A DNA stretch of 64,000 nucleotides from Lethocerus indicus (lineage: Eukaryota > Arthropoda > Insecta > Hemiptera > Belostomatidae). How positions within the stretch are numbered: position 1 is the first letter of the stretch; every line of letters starts with the position of its first letter. The stretch covers positions 3,792,585-3,856,584 of the forward strand of contig JACDQD010000002.1 in the NCBI GenBank assembly GCA_019843655.1, given 5' to 3'. This document shows positions 1 through 11,120 of this stretch, piece by piece. The notes beneath the pieces were generated by a model. That model had not been told where the DNA came from. It worked only from the letters and a program-made list of their open reading frames with translations, and made no database searches. A program made the position numbers and the translations under genes.

Positions 1-3000
1 TCATTTTGAGAAGATTTTCAGATGAGATTCAAAGCGAGATATTACAATACATAGGTATGTGATAGGGTGTAAATATAATATTTTACGTTAACATCCCGTT
101 AGGAACTGGGATCCGTTATTTATTCGATTATGGACACTGACACGAATACGGTACGATTACCGGAGTAACCGTTCGAATTAGAAAAGAAACTTATAAGTGA
201 AAAAGTTCTTTCCATTATCCGTGTATCGGAGATTGGAGGTGGGACAAAACGGAAAGAAGCGGACGCGTGTAGCCATCGATCTGTGGGGGCCGGCCTCGTT
301 CTCGGCTGAAAAAGAAACGCGGGGCAACATCCGCTGTCAAAATAGAAGAAAGAAGATGAAGGAGAGGAGGCCTATTGTGGAAGAGAGCCCTAATGCGTTT
401 AGGTTCCCGCCCACGCCCCCTGTTTTCTGGCCAGAAACCGCAGTCGGGAAAAGTAGTCGGGACGGGATCAAACGATCAGCGGGGGTCCTGGAAGGAAGTA
501 CCTGGACGAGAGCAACAAATACCCCTCCCATTATGCCCGCCCGACAGGCCCAATTGTCCACGGCCGAAGACGTGTCCTCCTAGCACCTTTTATGACTGTA
601 AATTAAAAAGGCAGAAAGAAGGTCCGAGTTTTAGAATTTAACAGAAAGCTTGTTGGTGCAGTTGGTCGGCGCGCGTGTTCCACCTCAAAAAGGCCCCATA
701 CCGAGATGACTTTAAACGGATTGTACTTCTCCTACTTTGACTTATTTGCTGTTCCTCCCTCACCTGGCCTAAGCCCACATCACCATGACCGAGGGTGTTC
801 TTTGTACTACATATATAGGTTGCTTGAATACTTTTAAAGTCACTCTTAAAATATTGCCATTATCTTTCAAGCGAAATAATATTTATTCTCCTGCAAAGAG
901 TTCTATTGTTCTATCAGCAAATTATTTTTAACCTCGGCGTTTCCACGATTGTGACGCTTCCCTTCCACCATCTTCTTAGGCATCTTTTTCTTTTTCTTCC
1001 TCTTCGGCCACCGATGGGACTAGTAGTTTGACACCGGATGGATCGAGAAGGCGGTAGCAGGATCAGTTTTCGGATAGTGGGATTAAAAACACGTATAACC
1101 AGGTGTTGAAAATGGCAATTATGTTATGATTTGCAACATACGACGGCCATCTCGTGCTTTATTGGTTAATTACGGATTCTAAATACAGAAGAATGATTGT
1201 ATTATATGGATATAATGGCTTAGCCGAACCATAAAAAGGAGCTGTAAAAATTCTGCAAAAAAGTTGTAAAAGTGACCAAGTATCTCTTGTTCGTAAATGT
1301 ATGCCGCGTTTAAAATAATTTCGGGAATAATCGTTCCATTGGAACGTCGTCATTTTCTGAAAGTATCCTCGTTAGTGAAGAACTTCTCAGTCGTTTTCTG
1401 AGAAGGTGTTGAATTTCTTGTAAAAAGATCGAACTATTAGCTCTTGCCATAATAACAATAATAATACGTGTTATTAGGCCCCATTAAAAGGTGTGCCTGC
1501 AATTAATCAAAGTCCAATTATAAAAATCTAATTATTTCGTGTGTTTCACTCGCACTTGAGTGAGGATGAATTTTTTCTTCCCGTAATATATTCAGATTCC
1601 CATTAAACTTCTATATAGGGTATACAATTTCATGATACGGCGATCGCCCCTTTTAAGCCACCGATGATAGAGCCGTCCATCCTTAGGAATTTGATATTAT
1701 TAAATTTTTTAAAATTAATTAATTAAATTCAAAAGTGCCGCGCCGCAGTATCCCAATTATCTTATGGCCCGGTCATCAATTTCATGGAATATGGTAGGCC
1801 ATAAAAATCGAACTAATGTATTCCATTAATTTTTTACCGTGCAGACTTGTACCGGACCTTGAAAGCGACACCGCCGTTCCGATTCCTGACACGTAATAGT
1901 AATAAATTTGACCGTTTAACAGATTTCAATCTTTTCATTTCTTGAATCTTTTAAGACTACTTATTTTTAATTATTAAGTAAGAAAAATCGGACAATGACA
2001 GTGACGCTACTTTATGACTACAATACTACCGAAATTGCATTGGAAATAATTGCATTAGTCCCTTACTTCTACGCTTCAATGCGTTGAAGGGTTCATGTTG
2101 TTATACTAATATTGCAAAATATTTTGATTCCATAACTTCATTTACTTTTTTAATATCTTATTCAACGTTGTGGTGAACGTCCGATAGTTCGTCGCCTCTG
2201 GGGCTCATTGCACCATCTCTCAATTACGACGAGCAGAACATTTTCAATTAAAATGCAATTAGGCGTGATACTAATTCCCTCCTATTGTTCTATCAGAGAT
2301 TAATTAAGTTTACAAGCTAATTGACTGATAAAAACGGTAATTGGTTTTGGCGTCTGAAGTCTCGGCTCTCGTTAATATATTAAACGAGGGGTTGAACAGC
2401 TTCGAGACTGTGAGATAATAGAAATAACAAGGGCCATTTTCACAAAGTGAACAGATTCCGGTCATAGAAATCGGTATAAGGTGGCGAAAAAATATTTGAA
2501 CTTCAGGTCCAGACATTTAATTACCGATCCGATTAATCGTGGAAAACAATTAAACATAATTCCAGCCATTAATAAAATAACAAATTATTTAGTACTGAGA
2601 TGTACTTTCGTCAATTTCATTTATCTTTCTGTTGAAATTAGAAGCTCTTATGTATAAGTTACTATTTGAAAATGTGCTTTGATCGTTTTATATTCGACCT
2701 TCCCGACCTATTTAGTATTCCAAGTGTACTTGTTACATCACGATTTGAAATATTGCCTTAAGAATCCTTCTGAATTATGTACAGAGCGTGCAGTCTCAAA
2801 ATTATGCGGTCATCGGCCGAATATAGACTCGTTATGCAAGTGTTTGTGCGGTCGCGTGTAGATAAAACGGGCACGAAACCGTGACTGCACAATTTGAACG
2901 ATAATACATAAACGCTCATTTGATAATTTATTATCGCGGTAACATCTGGCGCGGAGCGAGTTAATCGCAGAGCGGCTCCGATTCCTCCATTATCGGCGCA

Positions 3001-3280
3001 TATTGGGTTAGACGGCCTATGTATGAATGGAGTGCAAAGCCCGCCCCGAAGGGCAGTTGCCCAATCCCCATTTGCCCAGCCGCACAAAAGGGGCCATCGC
3101 CGCGCACATAAAGATAGCTAATTGTGTCTATTTTATATAGTCCGCTTAAAATTACCGTGGGAAGTGTGTTCTACAATCCATCGCATGAGAAAACCAGCGG
3201 GCCAAAAAGTTTGCCGTATAATCAATAAAGCGATTGCAATAGGAATTCAGATTTTTTGTCGTCAAATGTATCAGTAAAGG
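1..3280. other. AT-rich non-coding stretch with two GC patches
   Basis: No gene is supported. A GC-rich patch at about 230-590 holds overlapping frames of 128 and 88 codons on the plus strand and 74 on the minus; the 128-codon frame opens at GTG and matches nothing known. A run of ATTA/TTAA units lies at 1711-1726 and a 10-bp palindrome, CGATTAATCG, at 2530-2539; both are homeodomain-type core words. A second GC patch at about 2940-3110 gives a 109-codon minus-strand frame without a recognisable domain. The rest is AT-rich DNA with no repeat or structure I can defend. Confidence 0.6.
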
Positions 3281-3533
3281 AGAAGGTCAGAATTTACCCA
3301 CTACAGATACCCGGTAATGGCGAGATTTCAAAACTATTCTGGCATAGGACCCCTTAATAGTCAAATGAAACTGGTATAATCGCGATAATCGCTGAATCAT
3401 TCTTCCATTCGTCCGCCTCTTTCCTGAACTCCTCCGGCACTTATTGTTTGTCCAATCCGTATCGAGTTCTGGAAACGGCGTCCGTGTCGGTACAATCTCT
3501 TTGTCGGTCGTCCGACGGCGGAATTTCACAAGG

Positions 3534-3553
3534 CGAGTGTCGAGTGTCGAGTG
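3534..3553. repeat. 7-bp tandem repeat, about 2.9 copies
   Basis: The unit CGAGTGT occurs twice and is followed by CGAGTG, at the edge of a GC-rich patch. It is short and has no evident function. Confidence 0.85.
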
Positions 3554-4135
3554 GCTAGTTGGAATGGAGGCCGGAGCTGACGGCTGGGTTCGTGTCTAAT
3601 TGCGTTATCCCGGCACGCCTATCCCTCTCACTGGGGCTCCCCTCCATGGCCACTCTCTTCCCGGAGCTCTTCTTCTCACGACCCAGTACCATAGAGCAGG
3701 TGGGGGGTGGGGGGCTTCGCGCTTCCGTCCTCGCATTACGTACCAGATATCCGACCATCGGGCTTACTATATTTCGAGTAATACTTAGGCAAGAAATGCG
3801 TATCGTTACCAAGCGCTTCTTCCTTACACTTAAATCCCAACACTCTATTCCTCTATACTGTTAACAACATTTTTACATCACTATAAAATCCAGTCGGGTA
3901 CGTCTTTTGGTTTCCTCTCCTCGATACTAGGTTTTGACTAGCAGGTCTTTCAGGCCTATTGCATGTCAGTGGTTCGGTGACTATTGCCCACGGAAAATTT
4001 TGCCACTCCGTACCGTTACTGCCTTCCGTGCTGACGATTCCTAGAAGGCAAAACAAAGGCAGGAACATAAAATCCAGGGAGTAAGAAAATTTACAAATCG
4101 TCGTAGTCCCCTCTCTCTCATATCCTTATTATCTT

Positions 4136-4163
4136 TACTGTATAAATACAGTACTGTATAAAT
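4136..4163. repeat. 18-bp palindrome plus direct repeat of its half
   Basis: TACTGTAT and ATACAGTA form a perfect inverted repeat around a 2-base centre (4136-4153). The word ACTGTATAAAT then occurs at 4137-4147 and again at 4153-4163, a period of 16. Such an overlapping inverted-plus-direct arrangement can arise from slippage or can be a paired protein site; the sequence alone does not decide. Confidence 0.85.
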
Positions 4164-4318
4164 TAAGACCTGTATTATTTAGACCTAAAATGGAAAGTAA
4201 AGACGTTTTCCATTTATCACAGTTTATAATTAATTGATATACCTTCAATTTTTCCATAACCGTGTGAAATACAAAGTATAGTCAAATGAAATTGATAAAG
4301 AGGCCGATGAAAAGGCGA

Positions 4319-4352
4319 TTCACGAATTTTAGTTTCGTGAACTTACGTTCAC
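4319..4352. repeat. Overlapping inverted repeats of a TTCACG/GTGAAC word
   Basis: TTCACGAA (4319-4326) pairs perfectly with TTCGTGAA (4334-4341) over a 7-base loop. GTGAAC (4337-4342) also pairs with GTTCAC (4347-4352) over a 4-base loop. The middle arm is shared, so two mutually exclusive stem-loops are possible. The half-sites resemble nuclear-receptor half-sites only loosely. Confidence 0.8.
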
Positions 4353-5159
4353 AGAAAATTTAATTTGAAGAAACGTAAGGAGTATCGGTTTCTCGTAGCT
4401 GTTTTGAAAGCGGCCACTGCTGGCAGCGGCCTGTCTTCAAAGCGGTGGCCATAATCCTCGCGTCCACTTTACATACCGTCAACGTATTCATTACCGGGCG
4501 TTTTAACTCTCCCCACTTCCACAGTCGAAGGAGAAGGGAAGAGAGCGCGTTAACAAGTCGAGAAGAGCCGCGCACCTCCAAAAGAAAAAAAATTATATTT
4601 ATATTTTTAGTCGGGGGCACAAAAACTTTTTATGAATATGATTATCGAGGTTGCTGCTGGCAAGCAGTTATTCTTGTTACAGCCTACACGGGGGCCGGTT
4701 CTGGTAGGTACAGTTTTCAGGTAGTCGGTGCACCCGTCCCCGCCATTTCCTCTTCCTCCTTCTTCTACTCAGTATTCCGTCAACCTCCAAGCCCTCCTTT
4801 GTAATTATCCACCTCTCCCCCGCACCCTTTCGGCCTGATTTATTTTCGGCGTCCTCGTCCGTCCTGAAAAATTAAGAAACCAAAACAAAAAATTAACGTT
4901 GACAATGCGACTGTTATACTTGACATTTGTCCCGTTGCCGAGTTATGAACGAATAGTTTACGCCGCATAAATATCAATGAAGTAATTCCATTACGAATTA
5001 ATCTTCCGATTAAATACCGCATACTAATTGTCTCTAGCAGCTATTGATAACGGTATTTTAATGGGATTATTGCGGTCAATTAAAGGACTGATAATTGGTT
5101 TGACCGGATTGTCAATGTTATAGAAAATCTGGATTTATATAATTTCGGAGGTATAGGAT

Positions 5160-5310
5160 GATTCTAAGACGAGGCCGGCGTGCGGTGCGAGGGCCGGCGG
5201 GCTATAATAGAGACAACATGGCGGCCCGCACCGGTAATCAACCGAGCATTGGTTTCGGTACAGTCCCCGCGGGAAGTGACCCTCGACCGGTGCCTCATCT
5301 TTCTTATTAG
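5160..5310 (+). promoter_or_regulatory. Possible CpG-island promoter with YY1-like word
   Basis: A GC-rich block has GGGCTATAATAG (TATA-like) followed about 10 bases later by AACATGGCGGC at 5216-5226, which matches the metazoan YY1/Pho-type consensus AANATGGCGGC, a word often found just downstream of start sites. The ATG in it (5218) opens a 30-codon frame ending at TAG. The motif reading is from family knowledge; that this is an active promoter is inference. Confidence 0.25.
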
Positions 5311-7315
5311 GCGATCAACAGGGCCGTATTTACTCCACCGCTTGTAATTACCCGTACACGACTTCGTTGTCTTCTCCCGTCCTAAAGGATAACATCTTTT
5401 AACAACCGTTCCATCGCCTACGAATCGAACGCTCGTCGCGTTTCACGGGTCGGGTGGGGGGAATTATTATAACATGTTCCGACACAGACTACTATTTTTT
5501 ATTACGCGTAAGATTCCTAATCATCGTATATCGTCGGTGGCTATTTTAATTTTCGTTAAACATAAACTGTTTCGATTAATTCGTCGGGGCGTTATAAATC
5601 GACAGGATGTCTGTTGTAAACTGTGGACGATGTTCGGTGGGTTTTGGCCCCCGATAATATTTTAATTAAGGGTCAGCGACGTATCGACTGCCGGTCCGGT
5701 AAAAATCTTGTCCCGAAAAAGGCGGATCGATTGTACTCACAAATGAGCGAAGGCGGGGCACCGGCGGGCGCCTGCCTTTATGCCGTTTCTGGTAGCGCGT
5801 TGAAGTCTCTTTTTGTTAGACGATTAGCCTCCCGAATTGGGGCCGGCCCCGTTCCGAGTGAATTATATCGAGATAAAGCCGGGACAGTTCTCGGCCGGCT
5901 ACGTGGGCGGACTGTAAACACCGACCGAGATAATCGCCCCTCCTAAATATGTACGCCTTAAAATGAAAGAATTTAATTACATAATAGAAACAATAGCGTA
6001 GGATAGGTATAATGATCCGTTTTAACGTATAATTTTTATATTTGATAAACGGACTGCCTTATGAATATTTTATAGTGTGAGAATCGATGGCGGTGCTCCG
6101 GGAACGGATTTAATATTTTTCGGAGTGAGGGCCCTATAATGATTTAATTAATACGGTCAAAGCAGATAAAATACTCGACCGCGCGTTTTATTAACGCGGC
6201 GGCTTTTATTTAAAATTGTACACTCGCGACCTTTTTTAACGATCGGAGTCTAATATTTTATTTTTTTCGTTTTCACCGGTTTAACTTCGAATTTGTCTCT
6301 CGTCGTTTTTAATTTAGTTAAAGTAAAAAGGGAAGTACCGAGATAACGGATTGTCGAGTAGAAAGCCACCGATGAAATCTCGAAAGTTCGTGGTAACATA
6401 GATTATGTAACGCCATCAGATACAGCGAACCCTCGGGCGAGTCCGGAGGTAATTCGAGACAAAGAAATGTCCCAACGTCCCAATTTAAAACACGCGGAAG
6501 GTAAAAAAAAGAACGGGCGTAGAAAATAGTGCATCATTCGAAAGACATAAACATTTCATTAGGCGGTGGTGCGGGGCGCCGGGACCCCGAAATGTAGGTA
6601 TAGCGGTGGGCGGCGGCGCTCCTATGAACGTCGGGAACATTTAGTCGAAAAAGCCGGGCACGAGTTGTCGTTGTAACCGATATTATCTGTGGGCGGGCGG
6701 GGCGGGCGCCTCTACCTGTCCAAACAGTTTACCTGGAGCGACAGTGGGGGCCCGGTCACCGACAGATATAGGTAGAGAATTCTCGCCGCCACCGCAGGAT
6801 TTAAGCCGTTTAAGGGGCCCCACTCCGATAGGCATCTGGCTCCCCCTCTCCCTCTCTCCGGCCACGGTACGCCACTAAATACCGTCTCCGTCCCATTAGC
6901 TCGGTAGCCTCGTCCTCTAAATTAGAAATAAATTCGTTCTTAGAGCGGGCCGTTAATCGTCCGGCGTTGACAAACGGCTCCGGGTCCCGACTGACGTTTC
7001 GGCCTCCGGTAATTGTCCGTTATCACGATACCCGGAGCTTCATTTTTCTCTTCCCTTTTTTTCCTGTTCGCGGTCCCGGAAAAAATCGAATCTTTTCCCC
7101 TACCTTGACGGATTCATTTCTGAGAGTCGACCGATCGAAAAAAAAAGAATAAGAAACCGAAACGTAATCCGAGCCGAGCAGATTTATGGCGGTCGGTCGC
7201 GCTTTATAATTAGACGACGTTTGGCGGAAGATTGCCATTTTAATTAGGAGCGGTGGCTTCGTTTAGGCAGAAGAAATCTGAAATTGAGCGGTAGAAGAGT
7301 TCGGCTGAAAAAATT

Positions 7316-7329
7316 TCGATTATAATCGA
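7316..7329. repeat. 14-bp perfect palindrome
   Basis: TCGATTATAATCGA reads the same on both strands. It embeds two inverted TAAT/ATTA-type cores, the arrangement seen at sites of cooperative homeodomain dimers, but binding is not shown. Confidence 0.8.
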
Positions 7330-7340
7330 GTCCGGGGCCG

Positions 7341-9240
7341 TCTTCCGGCTGCGGCCGATTAAATTGGATATTAATTGCTATACGGTGCGCTGTTAATGAC
7401 AGAATATTAATATAGGTCGTTTTTTATTTGTATTTGACATGAACTCTGTTATATTTTAATCTCTCCTACCCTCTTTCGAAAATTGTATGCTTTCCTTTCG
7501 GTATTACAATTTCAACACGTACACGCACCCAACTATGTTGTACCAATGTAATATGTTTTATGATTTATTTTGAATTCTAGACGTATAAACGTTCATAGAT
7601 GGCAAGCAAGATGTTATGTAAATCGTAAACAATAGAGGATATTACGGGAAACTTACAATCAGTCTAATGGAACGGAATCGATTGAAATTGCAGATATTCG
7701 GTGATAATTGGGGACCAATTTCTAAAAACACAGAGAAAGAACGCAATGATCATTTCATCGAAACCTACTGATTTATCCCCACGGTCGAAGCAAATTGCAC
7801 TCGCCGAATGAAATTATTCGTCTCGCGTAATGTGGCAAATTTGAATTAATAGAGAGTTTAATGAATGGCCGACCTAAATTATGGATTTATTTCCAACTCT
7901 ATTTTGGTCTTACTCGGAGTGAATGTTGGTGGCCGGGAGAACGATTAGGGAAATTAGACCGATTGCTCGGACTCCCTCAATTTATTCTATCAACCTCACT
8001 CCAGCCATTAGCCAAATTAACATTGTCCCCCAGCTTTATTGTTCGCCGTTCATTTCTCCCTATTCATTTGATTTTATGACAGTGTATTAATTAGAATCTT
8101 TAAATTATTGTTCCCTACTTGAAAAATAACGATAATTTGTCTAGAGATTGCGACGCTGTTTGGGTGAAATTTATTGAGCTAATCAAATGTGAACAATTAC
8201 GAGGACAAATGTGAACTCGTCCATTTGGTACTAAACAGCACTGACCGGTTTAGGCTTCTCGCCGTTAATTGCATTAGTAATATACTGAGCTCCTTTCGTA
8301 CGTTGTTTGCACTCTCTGCTATGGTACCGTTGTACGTGCTTAAGAACTTCTCTGTATTTGTGCTGACGATGACCAGACCCAAAACCGACCCAACAACGAC
8401 AACAACATGCCGTTATTTATTGTTACAGGACAGTGAAATTAGTAGACAAACAATGATTAGTATGGTTTATGTTCTTCTGTCGAATGCTTTTCTAAATTGA
8501 AATTCCAGAAAACCGGACGGAATGCTCTTGAGTTTAGAAATATGAATTTCACCTCCACATCATAGATTTTATATTATTGGGACATTATGCGAACAAGATA
8601 AATCCAATTTCTTTTCGCTCATCTCAGGGATCATTTAGGTATCACCCAGTGTCATCACATTTACATAACCTGGAATTCAACCGTTTTGCGCGGATACAGA
8701 GCGTGTATTCCCACGGGTGGTCCGCTCAGATTCGTATTCAGGGACGTTCTTTTGGCGCTTCTATAATTCGAAAATATTGGTGTATAATCCAGGCGTAACG
8801 AATGACCGAGGCAATACTCGGCTGGGAAATTTAGTATAGCCGGTGAGTCAGCCAGACTAACATTCGCAGAAGATCTACCCACATCCACATCAGGAACATG
8901 TTAGAGTCAATAACATAGGAAAGAAACTAACAACCTATTTTATGAATACCGTGCTAATTACATGTGACATGCATTACAGAGAATGGAATACATTATTTAA
9001 TGTGAAAAATGAAATATAGAACCATGTGAAAAATTGAGTTCATAATGTTATGACAGACTCGGATGTATACTTACAGTAATCGTTACAAAATAGAATGGAT
9101 ATTGACGACTACCGGTGAAATAAGATGTAGAGAATAACAATTTATTAATAATAAAAATGAAGTACGTATTCTTTATTCTAACAGTTAAATTCAGACAATG
9201 AGACAGTGTCATGTTCCTTCTCTACTCCTTTATAACTGAA
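7341..9240. other. AT-rich non-coding stretch
   Basis: No gene is supported. Small frames at 7861-8079, 8189-8500 and 8577-8798 have no domain. A word TGTGAAAAAT occurs at 9001 and 9025. Nothing else is clear. Confidence 0.6.
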
Positions 9241-10480
9241 TCGGAGGTTTGGCCTCGTTTAAAGAGCCCCAAGAAAAGCGGTCGAAAAGACGGAGTCGGA
9301 TCGCTTTCTTCTGCGGTGGCCGTGGCGAGTTTAGGGTTTCAAAAAACAAAGAAAAAAAAAAGATAAACCGTTTCGGTTTTTAACGGAGCGAATCGCTTGT
9401 AATTTTGCCCCGGGCAGAGCGGAGTTCTCAGCGTTATTGGATAATAATAATAATAATAGGGACCCGGGTACGTTTTATACGAGCGGTTATAAAGAAAGCA
9501 TAAAGGCGACGGCGGGCGGGGCCGCCTCCCGTCTTAACAACAGATGTATTCGCCGCTTCTCAACGATGGCCTTACCGTCTAATGGAAGCATCTTTTAAAA
9601 TGTAGGGCCGTAATAATAAGCACGAGTGTCGAGTAATTACAAACGGGTCGATCTTTGTCTTAATGGCATCTCTCACTTCTGTCCAGTCTTTCAGATTAGA
9701 AATAATCCCGTCATATAAACCTCCATTATATTTTAATTGCCTAACGGAGGCTATGAATTGGAGAACGGGACCACTAGCTGTTGCGTTGTGTACCGCTAGG
9801 CCTTTAAATACAACAGGAGGATATTACAGGTTTAATATTAATGACCGGGTCATCGGAGAGCGTATCCATCAAGAAGTCCATAAATTTGTATTCAAATTAA
9901 TTAACTTTAAAGAAATTAATATTTCCTATTTTAATAAATCGTCGGATCTTGTAAGGAGTCGTCTGCAATAATACTAGTGTAATTGTCACATTCAGCACTC
10001 GGGTCCGCGCATAAATTACAGTACAGATCTTTCGGTTACCAGCAATTTATGTGCATAGAAGAAACATGCCTAGAAGCGTTTTCATCTCGTTGCAGCAGAG
10101 GCGATGAGTTTGAAATGATTCAGTACCTCCAACCTTGAATCGGCTTCTAGTGAAAGTATCAAGGAGTGACTGCATTTTGCCAGTGGCAACGACCTCGCCA
10201 ATAATGTCTTCGGAGGGAAATCGAACTAATTTATTACATTGGGCACACTAACACGATTTTAAAATTTATCTTCGTCCCCATCTCTATTTAGTTTTAAATT
10301 GTAGGCGAATTAGTGGGCCTTCGTTTTCGTTCCTTCTATCAATTTTTATAAGCAGCCTCTCCGGGCAAACTGATGCTATCTGAGAGATATTTCGAAGCGT
10401 AATTATACTCGACTACTCTCGGGGTTTATAAATTAAACGGGGATACACAATGAGCAGAGAGATCTCGGGTGCTTTTCGCA
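9241..10480. other. CpG patch then AT-rich spacer
   Basis: A GC-richer, CpG-bearing patch lies at about 9240-9560 and includes an A10 run (9352-9361) and an AAT microsatellite. The 102-codon frame at 9663-9971 has no recognisable domain. From 9600 to 10480 the DNA is ordinary AT-rich spacer. Confidence 0.55.
9441..9458. repeat. Trinucleotide microsatellite (ATA)6
   Basis: Six uninterrupted ATA units inside a GC-rich patch. Confidence 0.9.
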
Positions 10481-11120
10481 GGTTGTTATTCAGCTCGATG
10501 CCTGGGGTCTCCTCCATGGAAAGAGAAAGAGCGGACTCATCGGGCGGGGCGGCCGACTTTGGGCTGGGCCTGTACCTGAGAAAAATGAAAAGATGTTACA
10601 CGCCGAGGGAGAGAGAGTGAGAGAGAGGGTGAGTGAGGGAGGGAGAGGGGTGGTGGGGGAGAGGCGGAGTGAGTGAGAGAGCGCGCGATTGATGGAGGGG
10701 GAGGGAGCCCGTGCGAGAGGGAGAGAGGGATGGAAGAGGAGGAGGAGGAGGAGGAGGGAAGAGACACAGTAAATCATGACAACTTGGGTGGTCTACAGGT
10801 AATTATCCGGCCGGGCTCCCCTCCACCGGCCCAGAGGGGGAAGCTCCCTCCCTCCGGCCCTAATCACTCGGTCGCCATTTTGATTATTACCTATAGACCG
10901 GTGTGTACAGCATGCTCTGCTGATCTTGTCGCTTCATTCTTTGCCGTACTTTTATTTCCTCCAGGCTACCGTATATATACAATACCGAGGTTTATTTTAT
11001 TTGCTCAAAATGTCCCGTAATTAATTTTCACCAATTGGGGAATTTAACTTGTCTCTTACGGACCTCAACCTCGCCTGTTTTCACAATTTTAACTCGAGTG
11101 ATCGGCGTTGGGCGTCCGGG
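10481..11120. other. Purine-rich GAGA patch and GC-rich flank
   Basis: The plus strand is strongly purine-rich from about 10604 to 10767 and is followed by a pyrimidine- and C-rich block to about 10860. The frames of 95, 76 and 115 codons here are low-complexity translations (Ser/Leu/Pro or Arg/Glu runs) and are rejected as genes. At 10964-10965 a TTTATTTCCTCCAG string resembles a 3-prime splice site, but no matching exon follows. Confidence 0.6.
10604..10767. repeat. Degenerate GAGA/GGA purine tract
   Basis: Interrupted GA and GGA repeats, including about seven AGG units at 10736-10757. In insects such tracts bind GAGA-factor-type proteins. A GCCAT (Pho-type) word lies about 110 bp downstream at 10874-10878, a pairing typical of Polycomb response elements and some promoters. 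The function is inference. Confidence 0.75.

Larger units (their letters stand above)
3281..4800. other. Non-coding stretch with a G-run patch and palindromes
   Basis: A GC-rich patch at about 3530-3760 holds a 7-bp tandem repeat and two G6 runs (3702-3707 and 3709-3714) separated by one T. Between 4130 and 4360 lie two overlapping palindrome groups, listed separately. Frames up to 119 codons occur on both strands and look like chance: they overlap one another and show no domain. Confidence 0.55.
4801..7340. other. Alternating CpG-rich islands and AT spacer
   Basis: GC-rich blocks with many CpG lie at about 5160-5300, 5680-5950 and 6540-7040. The first has a TATA-like element next to ACATGGCGGC, listed separately. 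The second contains a 107-codon frame (5623-5946) opening at an alternative start, with no recognisable domain. Between blocks the DNA is AT-rich with many TAAT and TTTAT words. I see no gene. Confidence 0.55.

Noticed and set aside
8793..8842. 50-nt interval between CCAG and a strong GTGAGT donor
   Set aside because: All three frames contain stops and the acceptor lacks a pyrimidine tract; a non-coding exon cannot be excluded but is not supported.
10490..11020. Frames of 76-115 codons in the GA tract
   Set aside because: They are low-complexity Ser/Leu/Pro or Arg/Glu translations of a purine-rich repeat.
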